Under the pieces are notes generated by a model, which saw nothing but the letters and a program-made list of their open reading frames with translations, was not told where the DNA came from and did not search any database. Of a stretch of 64,000 nucleotides of DNA, positions 1 through 12,500 are shown in pieces. The stretch's first letter is position 1. Each line of letters starts with the position of its first letter. A program made the position numbers and the translations under genes. The stretch is taken from positions 20,358,001-20,422,000 of the forward strand of contig CM076267.1 of NCBI GenBank assembly GCA_038380795.1, in the 5' to 3' direction. This stretch comes from Pyrocephalus nanus (taxonomy: Eukaryota; Chordata; Aves; Passeriformes; Tyrannidae).

Positions 1-1916
1 GCCACATGCTGTGCTGCCTTACAGTGATGAGTGCAGTAATTTCTGCCTTATTTTTGATGACATATTTGAAAAGGAACAGGAAGTGTATTAAACAGTTACA
101 GGTGTCTTCCGTGCAGTGGTTTGATCAATCAAAACATTTGGAAAATCACCATTTAGAGGAAGTTTTCAATAAATATTGGGAGACAATATTTACATACTGT
201 GAAATGTAAAATAGAAACTGTAGTTATTCCCATGGTTTGGAAAGTTCTTGTCATTTTGCTTTCTTAGACTGTAGGTAAATTTTCTGAAAACATTTGTTAA
301 AACATTAAGTAATAGGAAAAAGTACCGTTGTCAGGGGGTTTTTTTATGAGCACCAAAAGCAAAGGCGTTCTAGATCATGAAAGAGAGCTAATGGAGGGGT
401 TACTACATTTGAAAGATACTGAAGTTTGTCATAAACAAAGTTATATATTCAGGCAGTAAAATTACACAGTTCAAAAATACTTTTTAGTCAGACTTGTCAC
501 AAATAAGAAGTCAACTTTGCAGTGATAAGAATGTCATTGATAAGATAGATAAAAAAATTATGAGATCCCCCTTGAATATTTTATTGCATCATTGCTATTT
601 AAAAACTGTTATATGATTTTAAAATCCCTAACTACAACATACCTTAAAAGATGCTTGAACACCAGAAAATTGATATTGTCACTCACTTGAATCTATCCTT
701 CCTTCCTCCCTCCCTCCCTCCCAAGCTACTTAAGTTACATCCATATGTAAATAACATGGCTATCTGAACTTGCTTTTGAAGCAAACAGCAATTTATTGTT
801 AGTGTAACTTGCCCCATGTATCTGTCTGCTATCTGTTGAAATTATGTGCTGTCACAAGTTTTTTATGATAGATAAATTTTAAATCTGACTTTCATTAGTG
901 CAACTCATAATAGCATTTGTCTTGTGAAAACTGGCATCGTTAAATTCAGTCATAAGGTGGAGGAAAAGTACTTTCTTCTTTTAAATACACCATGTTTTCC
1001 CATTCTTGCTAAATGGCATGACTCTTGGTATTTTGAAAGACTTGGCTAAAGAATTTGCATCATCACGTTGTTGAGAAAGTCACTGCATTAAAAATAACTC
1101 AGTAATACATAATCTCCTATCATTATTCAGAGTCAGCAGTGTCTCCAGTTGGTGAATATCTATGTCTTTGGTCCAGGACTTATTCCAGTGCTTCTGACTT
1201 CAGATGTCATTTTGTTCCCCTTTGATCTTTATTGACTATTTTAGTGGTTCTTTTTTCTTTCTTGTGACAACTGGAAGCTAATATCTAGAGATTAACTGGA
1301 GCTAATATTTGAAAATCATATTCTCCTGATTAAAAAAAAAGGGTCTTGCACAATTCCAACCTATGTAATTGCTTCTCCATGCTTTCTTCAGTATGAGGTT
1401 CACTGATCAGATTCTTCTCTTCATGTTTTAAAAAACATCTGATGGCTCTTCCCCGTGCTAATAATTAGTAGAATGGTTTGCTCAACCTGCCGATTCCCCT
1501 CAATCACAATGTAAACAGAGTAGCACCTGTAGAAGTATAACTTAATACCAAGACAACACATGGCAGTTAATAAATGAGAGCTGAGGTGTCATTTACTACC
1601 ATCTAACTATATGTTATTTCACATAATTGTTGGGTGCTATTCTTTGCAAGGGACAAATAAAAGTCAATATTGTTTAGTATGGGTCTGCTTCAGGCCTCTA
1701 AAACTGATCATAATCATTCCAATTAATTATTTATCATAATCATGTATATGCTCAAATATCTGTTGGTGACAGTTGTGTCATAATTTATGAGGAGAGCTGA
1801 GTATAACGGAGAATTTGGCCTGTTAGTTCTAAAGATACAGCTCTGAGCTAGAGAAAAACAGTGAAAGTACATATTGATTGTTAATTCAATTTTTTCTTCG
1901 TCACTCGGTTTTGCAG
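1..1916 (+). other. Intron (3' part), no gene seen
   Basis: This is intronic sequence upstream of the first visible exon. It ends in a pyrimidine-rich tract and an AG at 1915-1916. It contains a pyrimidine microsatellite at 697-722 and nothing else I can name. The open frame at 6-209 has no recognisable protein. The preceding exon must end two bases into a codon, and I found no such myosin exon here. Confidence 0.75.
697..722. repeat. Pyrimidine microsatellite (CCTT)n/(CCTC)n
   Basis: Uninterrupted pyrimidine tetranucleotide repeat, changing from CCTT units to CCTC units. Confidence 0.85.
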
Positions 1917-2028
1917 GTATTATTACCTTGCGTTCAAGGCACACGAGACTCCTGTTGGTAGCAGAGAAAACTGTCTTGCCATTTTGGAGAAATCTAAACT
2001 AGACAACTGGATTCTTGGGAAGACCAAG
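1917..2028 (+). CDS. MYO3B: MYO3B exon: end of motor head
   Basis: The 112-nt exon has acceptor TTTTGCAG and donor AAG|GTAGAG. Its first base completes a codon begun upstream, followed by 37 codons. The peptide begins [12 protein letters not shown], continues through [15 protein letters not shown] and ends ILGKTK. In myosins this is the last part of the head, and the conserved G-K-T-K immediately precedes the VF(L/F) start of the lever arm. The cysteine/alanine-rich ENC.AILE context and the LDNW..GKTK spacing fit class III myosins. It joins in frame to the exon at 2954. Confidence 0.92.
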
Positions 2029-2953
2029 GTAGAGGGTGCTAACATTTTCTCAGTAATAGTATCCTTTTAGCAAAACATGTCTTCTTTGAAAAGTACTGCC
2101 TGAGTGAATAGAAAAGCAAGGAATTTGCTCCTTAGCCTCCCAGGTTACGGAGGTGCCCCGAGTTAGTGCTGCAAGAGGAGGGGTGCATTGTGTACCTCCC
2201 CAAAGCACATTCTGCACGTGGCTGCCTTGATAAGGACAGTACATCTGTCAGTGCCTCCTGTTGTAGTGCCTTCCTGAAATTCCTCGTGCTCTTATTAAAG
2301 ACATGGCTGAAACTTCACACTCTGGCCCATCCTGTGAGCCTGGTTGGTTGGTACGTTATCCATTTGTGGAGTTTCAGGTAAGCTCCTTCTGGCTCCATCA
2401 AAAGCCTTTGTTCATGGTTTAAAATAGAGTGAATGTCCTCTGTTAAAAGGATATTGCATAGTATTCTGAGTTGTTTTACAGTGCACAAAGGAAAAACAAG
2501 GAGAATTTTCCTGCCCAAGACCCAGATAAAATGTATATAAGCACCTATAGGATTTGTCTCCTGAAGCAGAAGGCTTTTAGACAGTATTATGTCTGAAATC
2601 AGATTCAACCCAGGATTTATCTTCCCACTGACAAGAAAGGCTGTATTTCAAAATTGTTGATATCTGAAAATATCACCCTGGCCAATTTACTTTGTAAGGG
2701 TGGTAAATATGGGTTTTATTTTTCAATGGATGATTATAATCAGTGGAATAAGGAAATTGCATAAGCACACCAAGAGCAAATAATTGGTTCACATGATTGC
2801 TATGATATCTACAGTCAGTATTTTGCTAATTTTCACAGCAATGATGCCCTAGAATAATCTGCTATTGGACTAATGAAAAGACAGAATACAAGAGGTTATG
2901 TTACTGTCTGCTTGTAATACTGATTTTTTTGTTTTGTTGTTATTCCCTTCCAG
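2029..2953 (+). other. Intron, nothing else seen
   Basis: A phase-0 intron of about 0.9 kb between GTAGAG and a CCCTTCCAG acceptor. Short open frames on both strands (2050-2608) overlap each other and show no recognisable domain. Confidence 0.85.
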
Positions 2954-3116
2954 GTTTTTTTAAAGTATTACCATATAGAGCAGTTAAATTTGTTCCTTCG
3001 AGAAGTTATAGGGAGGGTGGTGGTCATGCAAGCCTATATCAAGGGATGGCTTGGAGCAAGGAGGTATAAGAAAGTCAAAGATAAAAGAGAAAACAGTGCT
3101 CTTACTATACAGTCAG
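2954..3116 (+). CDS. MYO3B: MYO3B exon: head-neck junction and IQ1
   Basis: The 163-nt exon holds 54 codons plus one base, with acceptor CCTTCCAG and donor TCAG|GTAAAT. The peptide opens [12 protein letters not shown], the canonical end of the myosin head. It continues to the first light-chain site, [18 protein letters not shown], which fits IQxxxRGxxxR with Met for the leading hydrophobic residue and Lys for the first Arg. It ends with ALTIQS, the first half of the second IQ motif. IQ motifs bind calmodulin-like light chains and form the lever arm. The split codon is finished by the exon at 3793. Confidence 0.94.
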
Positions 3117-3792
3117 GTAAATGTTCACGTTCCCTATTTCACTGAGTGTCTTTGCATTTCAGTCGGTTAAATTGCGTGTGTATCATTCATTCATCCATTA
3201 TAGTTTATTATGAAATCAGAATGACCAGAGGTGCTTTATCTCCAGCTAATTAATGCAAATGTTACTGATTTACTTCTAAGGTGTCATCTTAGTGTTTGGT
3301 AATGTCTTCATTTAAATATGTCAGTATTTTGGATGGGATGCCTGTGCACAAAATGAAAATATTGTTAGGTGTGTCTGTCCTAGCATGCAGCACATAATTG
3401 AAAGGCAGTAGCACATGCCCCTGCCCATATACCAGAATTCCAGACATACATCATAAGATGGACTGCAGGGGCTGATAGCAGGCTTCCTTGTAGTGAATCT
3501 GGGGAACTGTGTGAGTGGGGATGATCATGCACCTTTGTCTTTTGGGTTAGGACATCAGTGAGCACATGGTGACAATTAAAATGTGGAAGAGGGAAATGGT
3601 GTTTGAAGTCGTGGGGATGTGAATGTTGCAGTCATGAACCCAGAGTTCAACATGTGGGTGGGTGGGGAGGAGGTATTGGGGGTAGGGGCTGGAGTAGTTA
3701 TGGCAGGAGGAATGAAAGTTACAGCACATCTCTGACTCTGTAGCACTTCCTTAAATAAATGTAATTTCCAGCACATGGTTTTGTATTTTTAG
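3117..3792 (+). other. Intron with G-rich tract
   Basis: A phase-1 intron of 676 nt that interrupts IQ2. It contains a sense-strand G-rich stretch at 3656-3688 (separate entry). Minus-strand open frames at 3380-3776 have no recognisable product and look like shadows of that skewed composition. Confidence 0.85.
3656..3688 (+). other. Potential G-quadruplex tract in intron
   Basis: Five runs of at least three guanines (3656-3658, 3660-3662, 3664-3667, 3678-3682, 3685-3688) occur within 33 nt. The loops are 1, 1, 10 and 2 nt. The runs are on the coding strand, so the structure could also form in the pre-mRNA. No function is shown. Confidence 0.5.
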
Positions 3793-3873
3793 CCTGGAGA
3801 GGATATGAAGCTCGCAGGAAGTACAAGGAAATAAAGAACAGAAGAACTGATGCTGCTATACATATTCAAGCAG
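3793..3873 (+). CDS. MYO3B: MYO3B exon: IQ2 core
   Basis: An 81-nt exon that is phase 1 on both sides, with acceptor TATTTTTAG and donor GCAG|GTAATT. It completes IQ2, which reads [15 protein letters not shown] across the 3116/3793 junction, and then adds a basic helix ([10 protein letters not shown]). It ends IHIQA, the first half of IQ3. Because its length is a multiple of three and both borders share a phase, skipping it would remove one IQ repeat without shifting the frame. Confidence 0.93.
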
Positions 3874-6800
3874 GTAATTAAAACAGTATTTCAATTGCCA
3901 ACACCTATTTTTCTGTGGGTGATTTTGTGTGTCATGTTTATAGCCAAAAAAAATTAAATACAGTCCAAACAAAAGCTATAAAAATATTACTTCTGATCAT
4001 TTGTTCTTCAGTGTCAAATAACATCTGGCAGGTATCGGGCACTTTGGCTTCTCTGGAAGCAAAACATACTAATTAAAAACTGTTGAGTTAATTCTCTAAG
4101 ATTCTTCTGAGCGCAGTCAGTGTGATCCAGCTACATGTAGAGCTGGTATGAAGCACTGTATTGATTTGTCTAAAAGTGTGGATGAGAGGCACTGGACATG
4201 GATTTCTCTGTCTTTGTATGGAGCCCTGGTCTTGGCAGATTGCCAGGTTTTTGTTTTGACTGCTTGCTGGGTTTGCCAGCTTTGACCAATCTTTTGACAT
4301 TCTGCCAGACTCCTATGCAGCCATATCAATATGAATTTGAATAAACTTTAAAGAGATTATTGGAGAAACAGGCCCATAGGGCTGTGTAGGTCTCTAGTAG
4401 ACAGCAGAGTACCATATGGCACAAAAATATAAGAACCAATGCTGTGAACTCAGTGGTGTTTTCAGATGCTGCCAGTATGAAGCAGCCTCCATGTGATGCA
4501 GTGTAATACACTTTCCCTGTGCAACTCCAGGTTCAAAGACTGTAACTGACAAAAAATGAGTTGTAGCAAATGTGTTTACAGATAAACCAAGATACCACCT
4601 GTATTCTACCAGCTTCCTGTGCTACAATTCCTTAAGCTTTGTCACCTGTTTATTGTGTATCTTATGGTCTGAAGGCAGTATGAAAAAGATGTGTTCTAAT
4701 ATTCTTTTTCTTTGTTCTCAAACCATTCCCAGTAAATTAATTTGATTTTCTGTTGTCTGAGTTTGCTACTCTAAAATTAGGCATTGCTGTGACTTTCAGC
4801 AGAAAGCAGAATACCATTCTAGTTACAGAAAGGAACAGGATAACATTAGGATCAAATAATAATTTGCAGCTTTGCATGAATACTGTTATGCTGAATCATG
4901 AAGCTCTAGGGTTAAATTAAAATTAACGGGAATATTCTATTAAATTGAGAACTCTTAAGGAAAAAATTTTTCTCCCATTTACAACAAACACTGAAGGACT
5001 GCACAAGTACTCTCTCCCATTCTACCTCTCCTTTGTGTTGTCATTTTCAGTTGTTTTCACGATAGCACAGAAAATAGATTTTGAAGTACCCCCTGCCACT
5101 ATTTTCCAGAGTATTTGCTACATTTACAAGTGTATACATACCTGGACTTTGATTACCTAACTTACAACAGCCTAATGTTGAAAGAAGGAAAGTGAAACTG
5201 TTAACCCATCACTGTCCCCCTATGGTCAGCTTCTTAAGGTGAGAGTTATCTCGTGCAGTAGGAAGCTGGTGTGTAGCAGTATCACTTGGAGACTGCAGGG
5301 GACATTCTGCCTTACGGTTTTATCCGGACAGATTGCAAGCTCTTAAGGGAAAGTAACTGATCTATTCTGCTTCTAGCACACATGGGAGACATTCTGAGCT
5401 GTGTTGCTTCCTGCCATCTCTTGGATGCTGTGTTAAACATGGCAGAGCAGAGACAGTGGGAGTGAATCTGGACATTGTTCAGCCCTCTGGACCTAATGCT
5501 GGAGTAATGTTGTTAGCATTCTTCCCACCAACACACACAGTATCTTCCTTTGTAACTTGGCACTTGACTGTTTCAATGATCAGTCTGGGTGAATAAGCAT
5601 TAGGACTATAGGGTTAAGAGTGACACAGTGCACCTTTTGTATTAATTAGGCTGGCTGCTCCTCCTATCTTTGGCTCTCTTGTAGAAGGGGTATAATAATA
5701 ATAATGATCATCCTCAACACATTTATATCTGCCTTTGGAAACCTAAACCTAGGACTCCTTATTTGAAAATATTTCTTGTGTGCATTTTCTCTTCTCTGTG
5801 TGCTAATTTTTCCATGTTTTAAATCAAAACTTACGCTTGCTAATCCTGGCCATTTTCCAGGTTTTAAAACACGTGAACAGTCCTTGTGTTGTTTACTTTA
5901 CATTACACTGTCCAAGTGCGTAGTGACTGGGTGACAGAAGCATCTCTGAATCTCTTCCTTCCCTGCACATCATCTAACATGAGTGTAGTTCAAGGCAGCT
6001 TTCTAGTAAAATGGACTATGATCACCTTTGTATTTTTTTTATATGGGCCATTTCAGGCAGTGAGATAAATTGTTTGCATTTGTCATCCAGACATTAGCAA
6101 ACGCATATAATTAAACTATATGTACTTCCCTCTCCTTTCCCTCCCCCCTGCCCCTCTCAAGCAGGCCTTGGAATTTAGGAAGCATTTGGCTTACATGTTT
6201 CTACAGAACAGCGCATATTGAAATTTGTTTTCCTTTCATCTCTTTCCCAATAAAAGCAGCCGCTCAGCTTATCCCTTTAGCTTCCTCAGAACTTCCTTTC
6301 AGAATTCCCGATCTATTACAGCACATTCACATACCAGAAACAAGATGCCTTTTCATGCTGTCAACCTTTTTCATCTGAAATGTAAATTAATTCTTACTGG
6401 TACGCTTTGACAGAGATCAAAGTAGGGGTATTAACCTTATTGGGCCTTCTCCTCATCAGAATCAGTTCCAAAGACTGCAAGGGTAGTGTTAGGAGGCCAG
6501 TCTTCACTGTTATCTATGGCCCTCCTCCAGGCAGTCCTCTGTCTACAAGTCAGCATTTCAAAGGCGCTGATTTCTTTTGTAAATGACCTTATCATTACCT
6601 TAAACTGTGTGAAAAATGATTTGCCTGAATAATTCTTGCAGGATTATCCTGCTCATTTTAATTGTGAGGGGACTTCATTCAGGTTCCAGGATATTGTTTA
6701 AGTGGTTTTGACAGCAAGTGATCATAGCCTGATATAAAGGAGGAACACAGCTCCTGATTGGAAACCTCTTGACTTGTTCAGATTGTTCATTTCTTGCAAG

Positions 6801-9800
6801 TCAGTCTTTGAGGTAGGCTGCATTTGCATTTTAAAAATAAACAGATGCCTTTCAAATACATGAGCTGGTGGTCTGGAGATCTCTGTGGGCCCAGCAGTTC
6901 ACTATCCATTGAAGAAATGTTGGAAGAAAAAACAAACTTAGAAAAAAAACAACCCGCACAATATACATGAGGATACAATTCCTGAGTGTATTATATTACA
7001 AGAAAAAAAGTCATTATTTCAGATGAGGGAAAACACCCTCACTAAGAAACAAAGTATTAGTGAATTTAAATTAAGCGAGGAAGAAAAAGCTACCTTATTT
7101 CAGCATATCTACATCTCAGTTCTCAGAATACACTGAGTACACAAGGTCTTTCCTCTACTTGCAGTCACACTTTCTCAAACTGTGAAGGCTAGAAAATGCT
7201 AATTTTTAACTCGAGAGGAATTGTAAAGAATGATTTTGTGCAAAGTGTTTGAGTTGACAGTACTTTGCACTTCCAAGTATTTCTTTGTAATTGGGATTTA
7301 TATTGTTCTGATTTACATCTAGGTAAAAGGAAAAATAGATTGTCAAAGTTTTTTTTTTTTTTTAATTATTTTGCCAGATTCACAGCTGGTTTAAATCAGT
7401 GTATACCCACTGAATCATCTGAATGAAATGTTGCTTCAGTGATTTACTCTATATGCAAGTCTCATTGAAAGTTTTTTGTTTTAGAATAATCCATTAATTA
7501 GAATTTAAAACTACAGATAATACAATTATGAAAATATATTTTCTAGTTATGATAGCACGTATTTCCATGCAGCGTGACTTGTCCCGAAAGATTTATGGGA
7601 GGCTTTTAATCCGTTTTTTTCGTTTGTGAACTGACATTGCCAAAATGCCAAATGAGTGGTGCATGCAATTCACTTAGATCTGAGGTGACATCACCGAATT
7701 CATTTTAATTAGGCCCACTTTAGCCATCTGGAATATACTGTGCAGCTCTGGTCAGGGCTGAGTTTAACTATGCTTCCAGAGGTGAAAGGCAAATGACTAA
7801 TCCATTGAGCCACCATCTCCTCCTCCAACACGTGCTCACACACTCACCATATGTCATCTTGCATTAGAAAATTCTTTGTCAAGAACTCAAAATTTGGGCT
7901 CTTTTTCTTAAATAAAAAGTGATGGATGTTCAGAAGGAAGCATCACTTCGTAAGTTGCTTTCTTTCTGCAGCTTCTGCCCATGCAGTGTTGATCACTGTT
8001 TACATATCTAGCATGTGCTTCTGACAAAATTTACTCCTTTATAATAAAAAAAAAGAGGGACAGAGAACAGTTATACTAAATGTAAGCTTTTAGTAAAAGT
8101 GTTACCTTTGGGATTTTCAGCAGCAAAGATATAATGTTGACTTCAATAGAAGACAAGGAAGTATTTCTTGAAAATTTATTTATCCCTATATTTATCCATC
8201 TATTTGTATCACTGTGTACACATGTGTGTACACGTTCTCAGCTAATACTGTTGTCTGGATCTAAGAAGTACATAAGTAAAATGTTCCAAAAACTTCAAAG
8301 CACTTTATTCCTAAGAATATTTTAGAAAACAATTCCTGAAAATAACAATGCCTAAGTAGCATATCCAGGGGGGTTTTTTATATATATATAATTAATTTAA
8401 TTCCTTTTAACTACATTTTTAGTGTAAAAAACATTGAAGAGGAATATGTGTTTCTCCTAATGGCAGCTGAGCTGATTTATTGTATTACCTTGATTTCCCA
8501 GTCAGGGTAAACCAGATTAGTTTTGTACAGGCTGCACAGCTTTGTTTACCTTTACTCTTCCATCTCACTGTGTTCTGTACTAGCTTAGGTCATCCAGTAA
8601 TTCTTCAGGTTTAGTATCTGTCTCTAGTAACCATTAGGCCTGATGCTCATGTACAGGGACCATTTTAGGAAAAGTGAGATGGCCTTGTAGTTTTAAATTA
8701 AGAGGTTTTGTATTCTGTCCCCTTCTCTGAGCTAAGCTCTGTCAATGTGCAGATGTTTTAGGTCTTTGTTGCTATTTTTGAGGAGAAAAAATGGAGACTA
8801 TTCTTAATGGATTTCATGCAAAAATCAGGATAGGACAATGTACAGTGTCCAACAGAAAGTGTCCTCTTCCTTGCTGGTATTGACAGTTTCACAGTACTCT
8901 TCACAGTACGTTTTTTAATTGACCAAGTCCTTTCTCATAGTGCTTCTGCTGGAGAACTTAATACAAGAGTCAGTTTTTCTTCTGCAATTAAGCAGGCATC
9001 ACACAGTGTCCATCCAGAGTGAGAGGTGCAAGGGAGGATGTATTCATGGGACCCAGCAAAGGATATGACTCTCCATCCCTTTTACCATTCATTAGAATTA
9101 ATTTGGCATGGAGGGAATAATCAGATTCATGGGCTCTAATTCTCTCAGATGCTGTTAGTTAATCTGCTGAATGCTCTTTTAACTAGACAAATTAAGAAAG
9201 TGATAGGCTGTTGTTAGCAAATCAGCTTCTGATTCTAAACTACCATGATGTCTCCTCTTCAGCAATCATGAGTTCTCCTTCTGAATTGTTGTTATTTGCT
9301 ATTTAGGTGATATTATAGAATAAAAGTGTGTCTGTGTAGAAGTGAATCCTTCTACTGTTTTAAAGTACTACTTCATCTCCATTCTTTATGCTTCTCTCAT
9401 AGACCTGTGATCGTTTAGCTTTGATCTTTTTACATTGTGCTTCACAATTTGCTCTGTAACTATATATTTCCTGTGGGAATTGCGAGGAAAATGCCTCGGC
9501 TTCTCCCGTGTGGAATTGTGCAATATTGGGTGTAATGTATATGCCTTGGTACTTAGACCTTAAAATAAAAATTTATAACTGCAAGATGCCAATTTCAGAC
9601 TCCCTGAGGTAAATATATCCTTGGTTTCCAAGGTGCTGGAGCTGACAGAAGAGTCTGTGTGAGAAATGATCAGTAGAAGAAGTAAAAATTAATTTCCTAA
9701 CTTGTGGTACATAGAGCATCTAACACTGAGTCACTAATAGAAGTATTACAGTTCGTTCCTATCTTGCTTTTCAGATCATGTCATTTTTGGCTATGTAAAG

Positions 9801-12379
9801 ATCAGAGTTACAGCTACTGTTGCTGGAAAGTTTGGAATATAGACTGAATAAGGTGAAAATGAGGTGACAGCTGGTAATCATTCTTCTTCAATGATGCAGT
9901 GATTGTTCATGGAGCAGTAGCAACATGAGTCTGCTAATTTCACACTCTTTGAGCCAAGTGCTTAGTGTCAAAACCAGCACCAGTCAGTAATGCAAATTGC
10001 TGTGATGGAGCAGCTTCCCAGCCTCTCAGACTCCCCCAGTAGAATTCTCTGCATATGCATTTCTTTTGAAACATTATAGATCCAGTTAATAAATGCTGAA
10101 AAGATGCAGTCCTGCTAATGTTTGATGAAGTTTTTGGGGGAGTGAAAGAAATTTGTTTATCTGTACTTTGGTTGTCCCAGGAGTCAAAAGTAGGAAAAAT
10201 ACAACCATTTACCTGTCAGATTCAAGGTATTTTGGAAGAATGTTAGAATACAGCTTGTAGAAAGGTTATGTTGAAGAGTAGCTGATTTTGAAAATACATG
10301 TGAAAACAGAAGACAGGGCAAAAACTATGTTTATTAAATCAGATATAGCAGGTTTTATGTAGTGAAAGAGGGAAAGACCAAAATGTTTGTACTGACATTT
10401 ATAAGAGTCTCTGGAAAAAAAGAAAAATAATTTTTAAAAATAAAATCACAGCAGGTATCAAGGTTGATTTTATAGACACACATGTGAAGAACTGCTAAAA
10501 GTTGAGAAACTACTAAGGATAAAACTGAAGTTGCTCTTGTTAGTTCATTTGTTTCAGTTCTTCTTTATAGTAGTCCATTGACTGAGTGACACTCAGCACG
10601 TTTCAGCTGCAGAGAGGTGGCTGCTGGCCAGCTGTCTCTGCTGCTGATATTGGGAGCTGATAAGGCTCCTTGTCTGGTTAGTAGGGAATAGTTAAGGATT
10701 GGAAGCCTGATCACTCAGGACAAGTGAAAGCTTGCCTCATCTCTGCCGGACAAGCAGACTTTTCCAGTCTGATTATTAAGGGCAAAAAGTTCCTCAACCT
10801 CATGATACCTGAGCTCTGTATTTGGTTCAACACCTCAGCAGGCCCAACTTCTGTCATACCTTCTGTAAAGTGAATGGTTATTTATTGTCATAACCTCTCA
10901 TTAAAAGGCAATTTCTGTTGATTCTTATTCTAGAGACCTCAGTGATTTCAATAAATAAGAAGTGTGGGATACAGGGAAAACTTGTTCATCTTCTGATCAG
11001 TTTCTTTCTTCCTCAGTTTATTCAATATTTATCTTACCTTCTGATTTCTTTCTGTAATCTACAATGTTATCATGACCCTGATTCTACATGAGGTTGCCCT
11101 AGACCTTATTTCCGTGCCTGTCCTACATTCTACTGTAATATGTAACCCTGGACCCCAGTGGGAGGGCTGCTTTTCTCCTTTGAGTAATTAGTCTTCAAAC
11201 TAACTCTGGTTTTGCATGCCTTTAGTGGGCTTAAAAGCTTTTCCTGGACAGGAAACTTTTTTTTTTCCAAAAATCATATTCCCTGATCTAAGTTCCAATG
11301 TTCTTTTACGTTTTGTCTCACTGTTTAAGCTGCAGTCCTCCTGGACTAATGAACAGCTCTTTTCTCTCACAACCGCTCAGCCTTCTTATTCAGCAGCTGC
11401 TTGTTGTATACTGAGACAATGGCACTGATACTGTGTTTACTTTCTTCATTATTCAGTCCTTTCTCCCCTTAAGTATTTCTACTTAAAATAATCCTTGAAA
11501 TAAATAAAAAAAAATTAAAAAAATTAAAATATGTGAGTTTAAGTGTATATTGCAACACTTTTTAGTCTTTGGTCTTAAGTTCAATATGTATTGCTATGTG
11601 TGGTTTGTGCTGGAGCTTTTTACTAGCTGCTTTCAGGTATCAAAAATTCAAGCAAGTTCCTGTAAGATAAAACTATGGAAATAATTATATTATTTAGGTA
11701 GCCAAATTCAGAAATGGATTTGGTCCATGGAAATAAAGGATGTACATATCTTCAAATATTATGCATTGGAATTTTCTTTGCCACTTCATTCCACTGCATG
11801 CTTCCTACTTAATTTAGTATTTTTAGTGATTGTTTTGTTCTGCTCCTTTTTTTAGGAATGATATAAATTCCAATCTTTATAAACTTTTTCCTGCTTATTT
11901 ATATGAGATATATTTTAAGTGTTTTGTTATGGTTGCAGTTAACTGAAAGAATAGAAGACATTAATAATTTTTCTAATTTTAATTGAATATATCTGCCCCT
12001 GGCTTGTCACCCCTTTACCCCACAATTAAAAAAAGATAAGGCTTCTGATTCTGTAAAATTCTAACTAGCTTAAATCAGGGAATTTGTGATTTTATACTAT
12101 GAATTTTAATACGTTCAAAGTTGAGTTCCTATTTAAATTAGATAAATTCTCATTTTGAGGCCTGTTTGGCCTTGCCTGGACTATGCCAAGTGGTGACTAT
12201 AACAGTGAGAGTGTAAGGCCCTGTGGAATTCCCAGCTGCTGGCAACATTGCAAACACTGGAGCCACTCTTGTCCACTAATTTATTAAAAGTTGGGAACAT
12301 TCAGGTCTGTGCTGCAGAGACAGGTACCAATCATTTCAGACTCTGCAAAATTTTTCTGATTCCTAACTATGTTTTTTAG
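3874..12379 (+). other. Large intron, no gene seen
   Basis: An 8.5-kb phase-1 intron that splits IQ3. It is AT-rich, with short homopolymer and simple tracts: (AAT)n near 5694-5706, T15 at 7349-7363 and (TA)n near 8377-8388. All open frames are under about 75 codons without recognisable domains. I found no CR1 body or LTR here. The acceptor is GTTTTTTAG at 12371-12379. Confidence 0.8.
7349..7363 (+). repeat. Poly(T) tract
   Basis: Fifteen consecutive T residues in the intron. No flanking element is recognised. Confidence 0.85.
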
Positions 12380-12500
12380 CTTTCAGGGGATATATTGCTC
12401 GTAAAAGCTACACAAGATTGAAAAACAGCACTGAGTGTGTAGCAGATCCTCAGCTCACAAGCAGCTGCTCTACTTCTGATTTTGGCTGTGAAGAAGACTG
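12380..12500 (+). CDS. MYO3B: MYO3B exon: IQ3 second half and start of tail linker
   Basis: The 121-nt exon has acceptor GTTTTTTAG and donor ACTG|GTGAGT. With the previous exon it completes IQ3, read as IQAAFRGYIARKSYTRLK, a near-perfect IQxxxRGxxxR motif. A Ser/Thr/Cys-rich acidic linker of about 23 residues follows (STECVADPQL...FGCEED), where regular lever-arm helix appears to end. It stops two bases into a codon (TG_), which the first base of the 20315 exon completes as Trp. Confidence 0.92.

Noticed and set aside
1..209. Short ORF at the left edge that could have been an upstream myosin exon
   Set aside because: The translation has no myosin motor motif and the phase/borders do not fit the 1917 exon.
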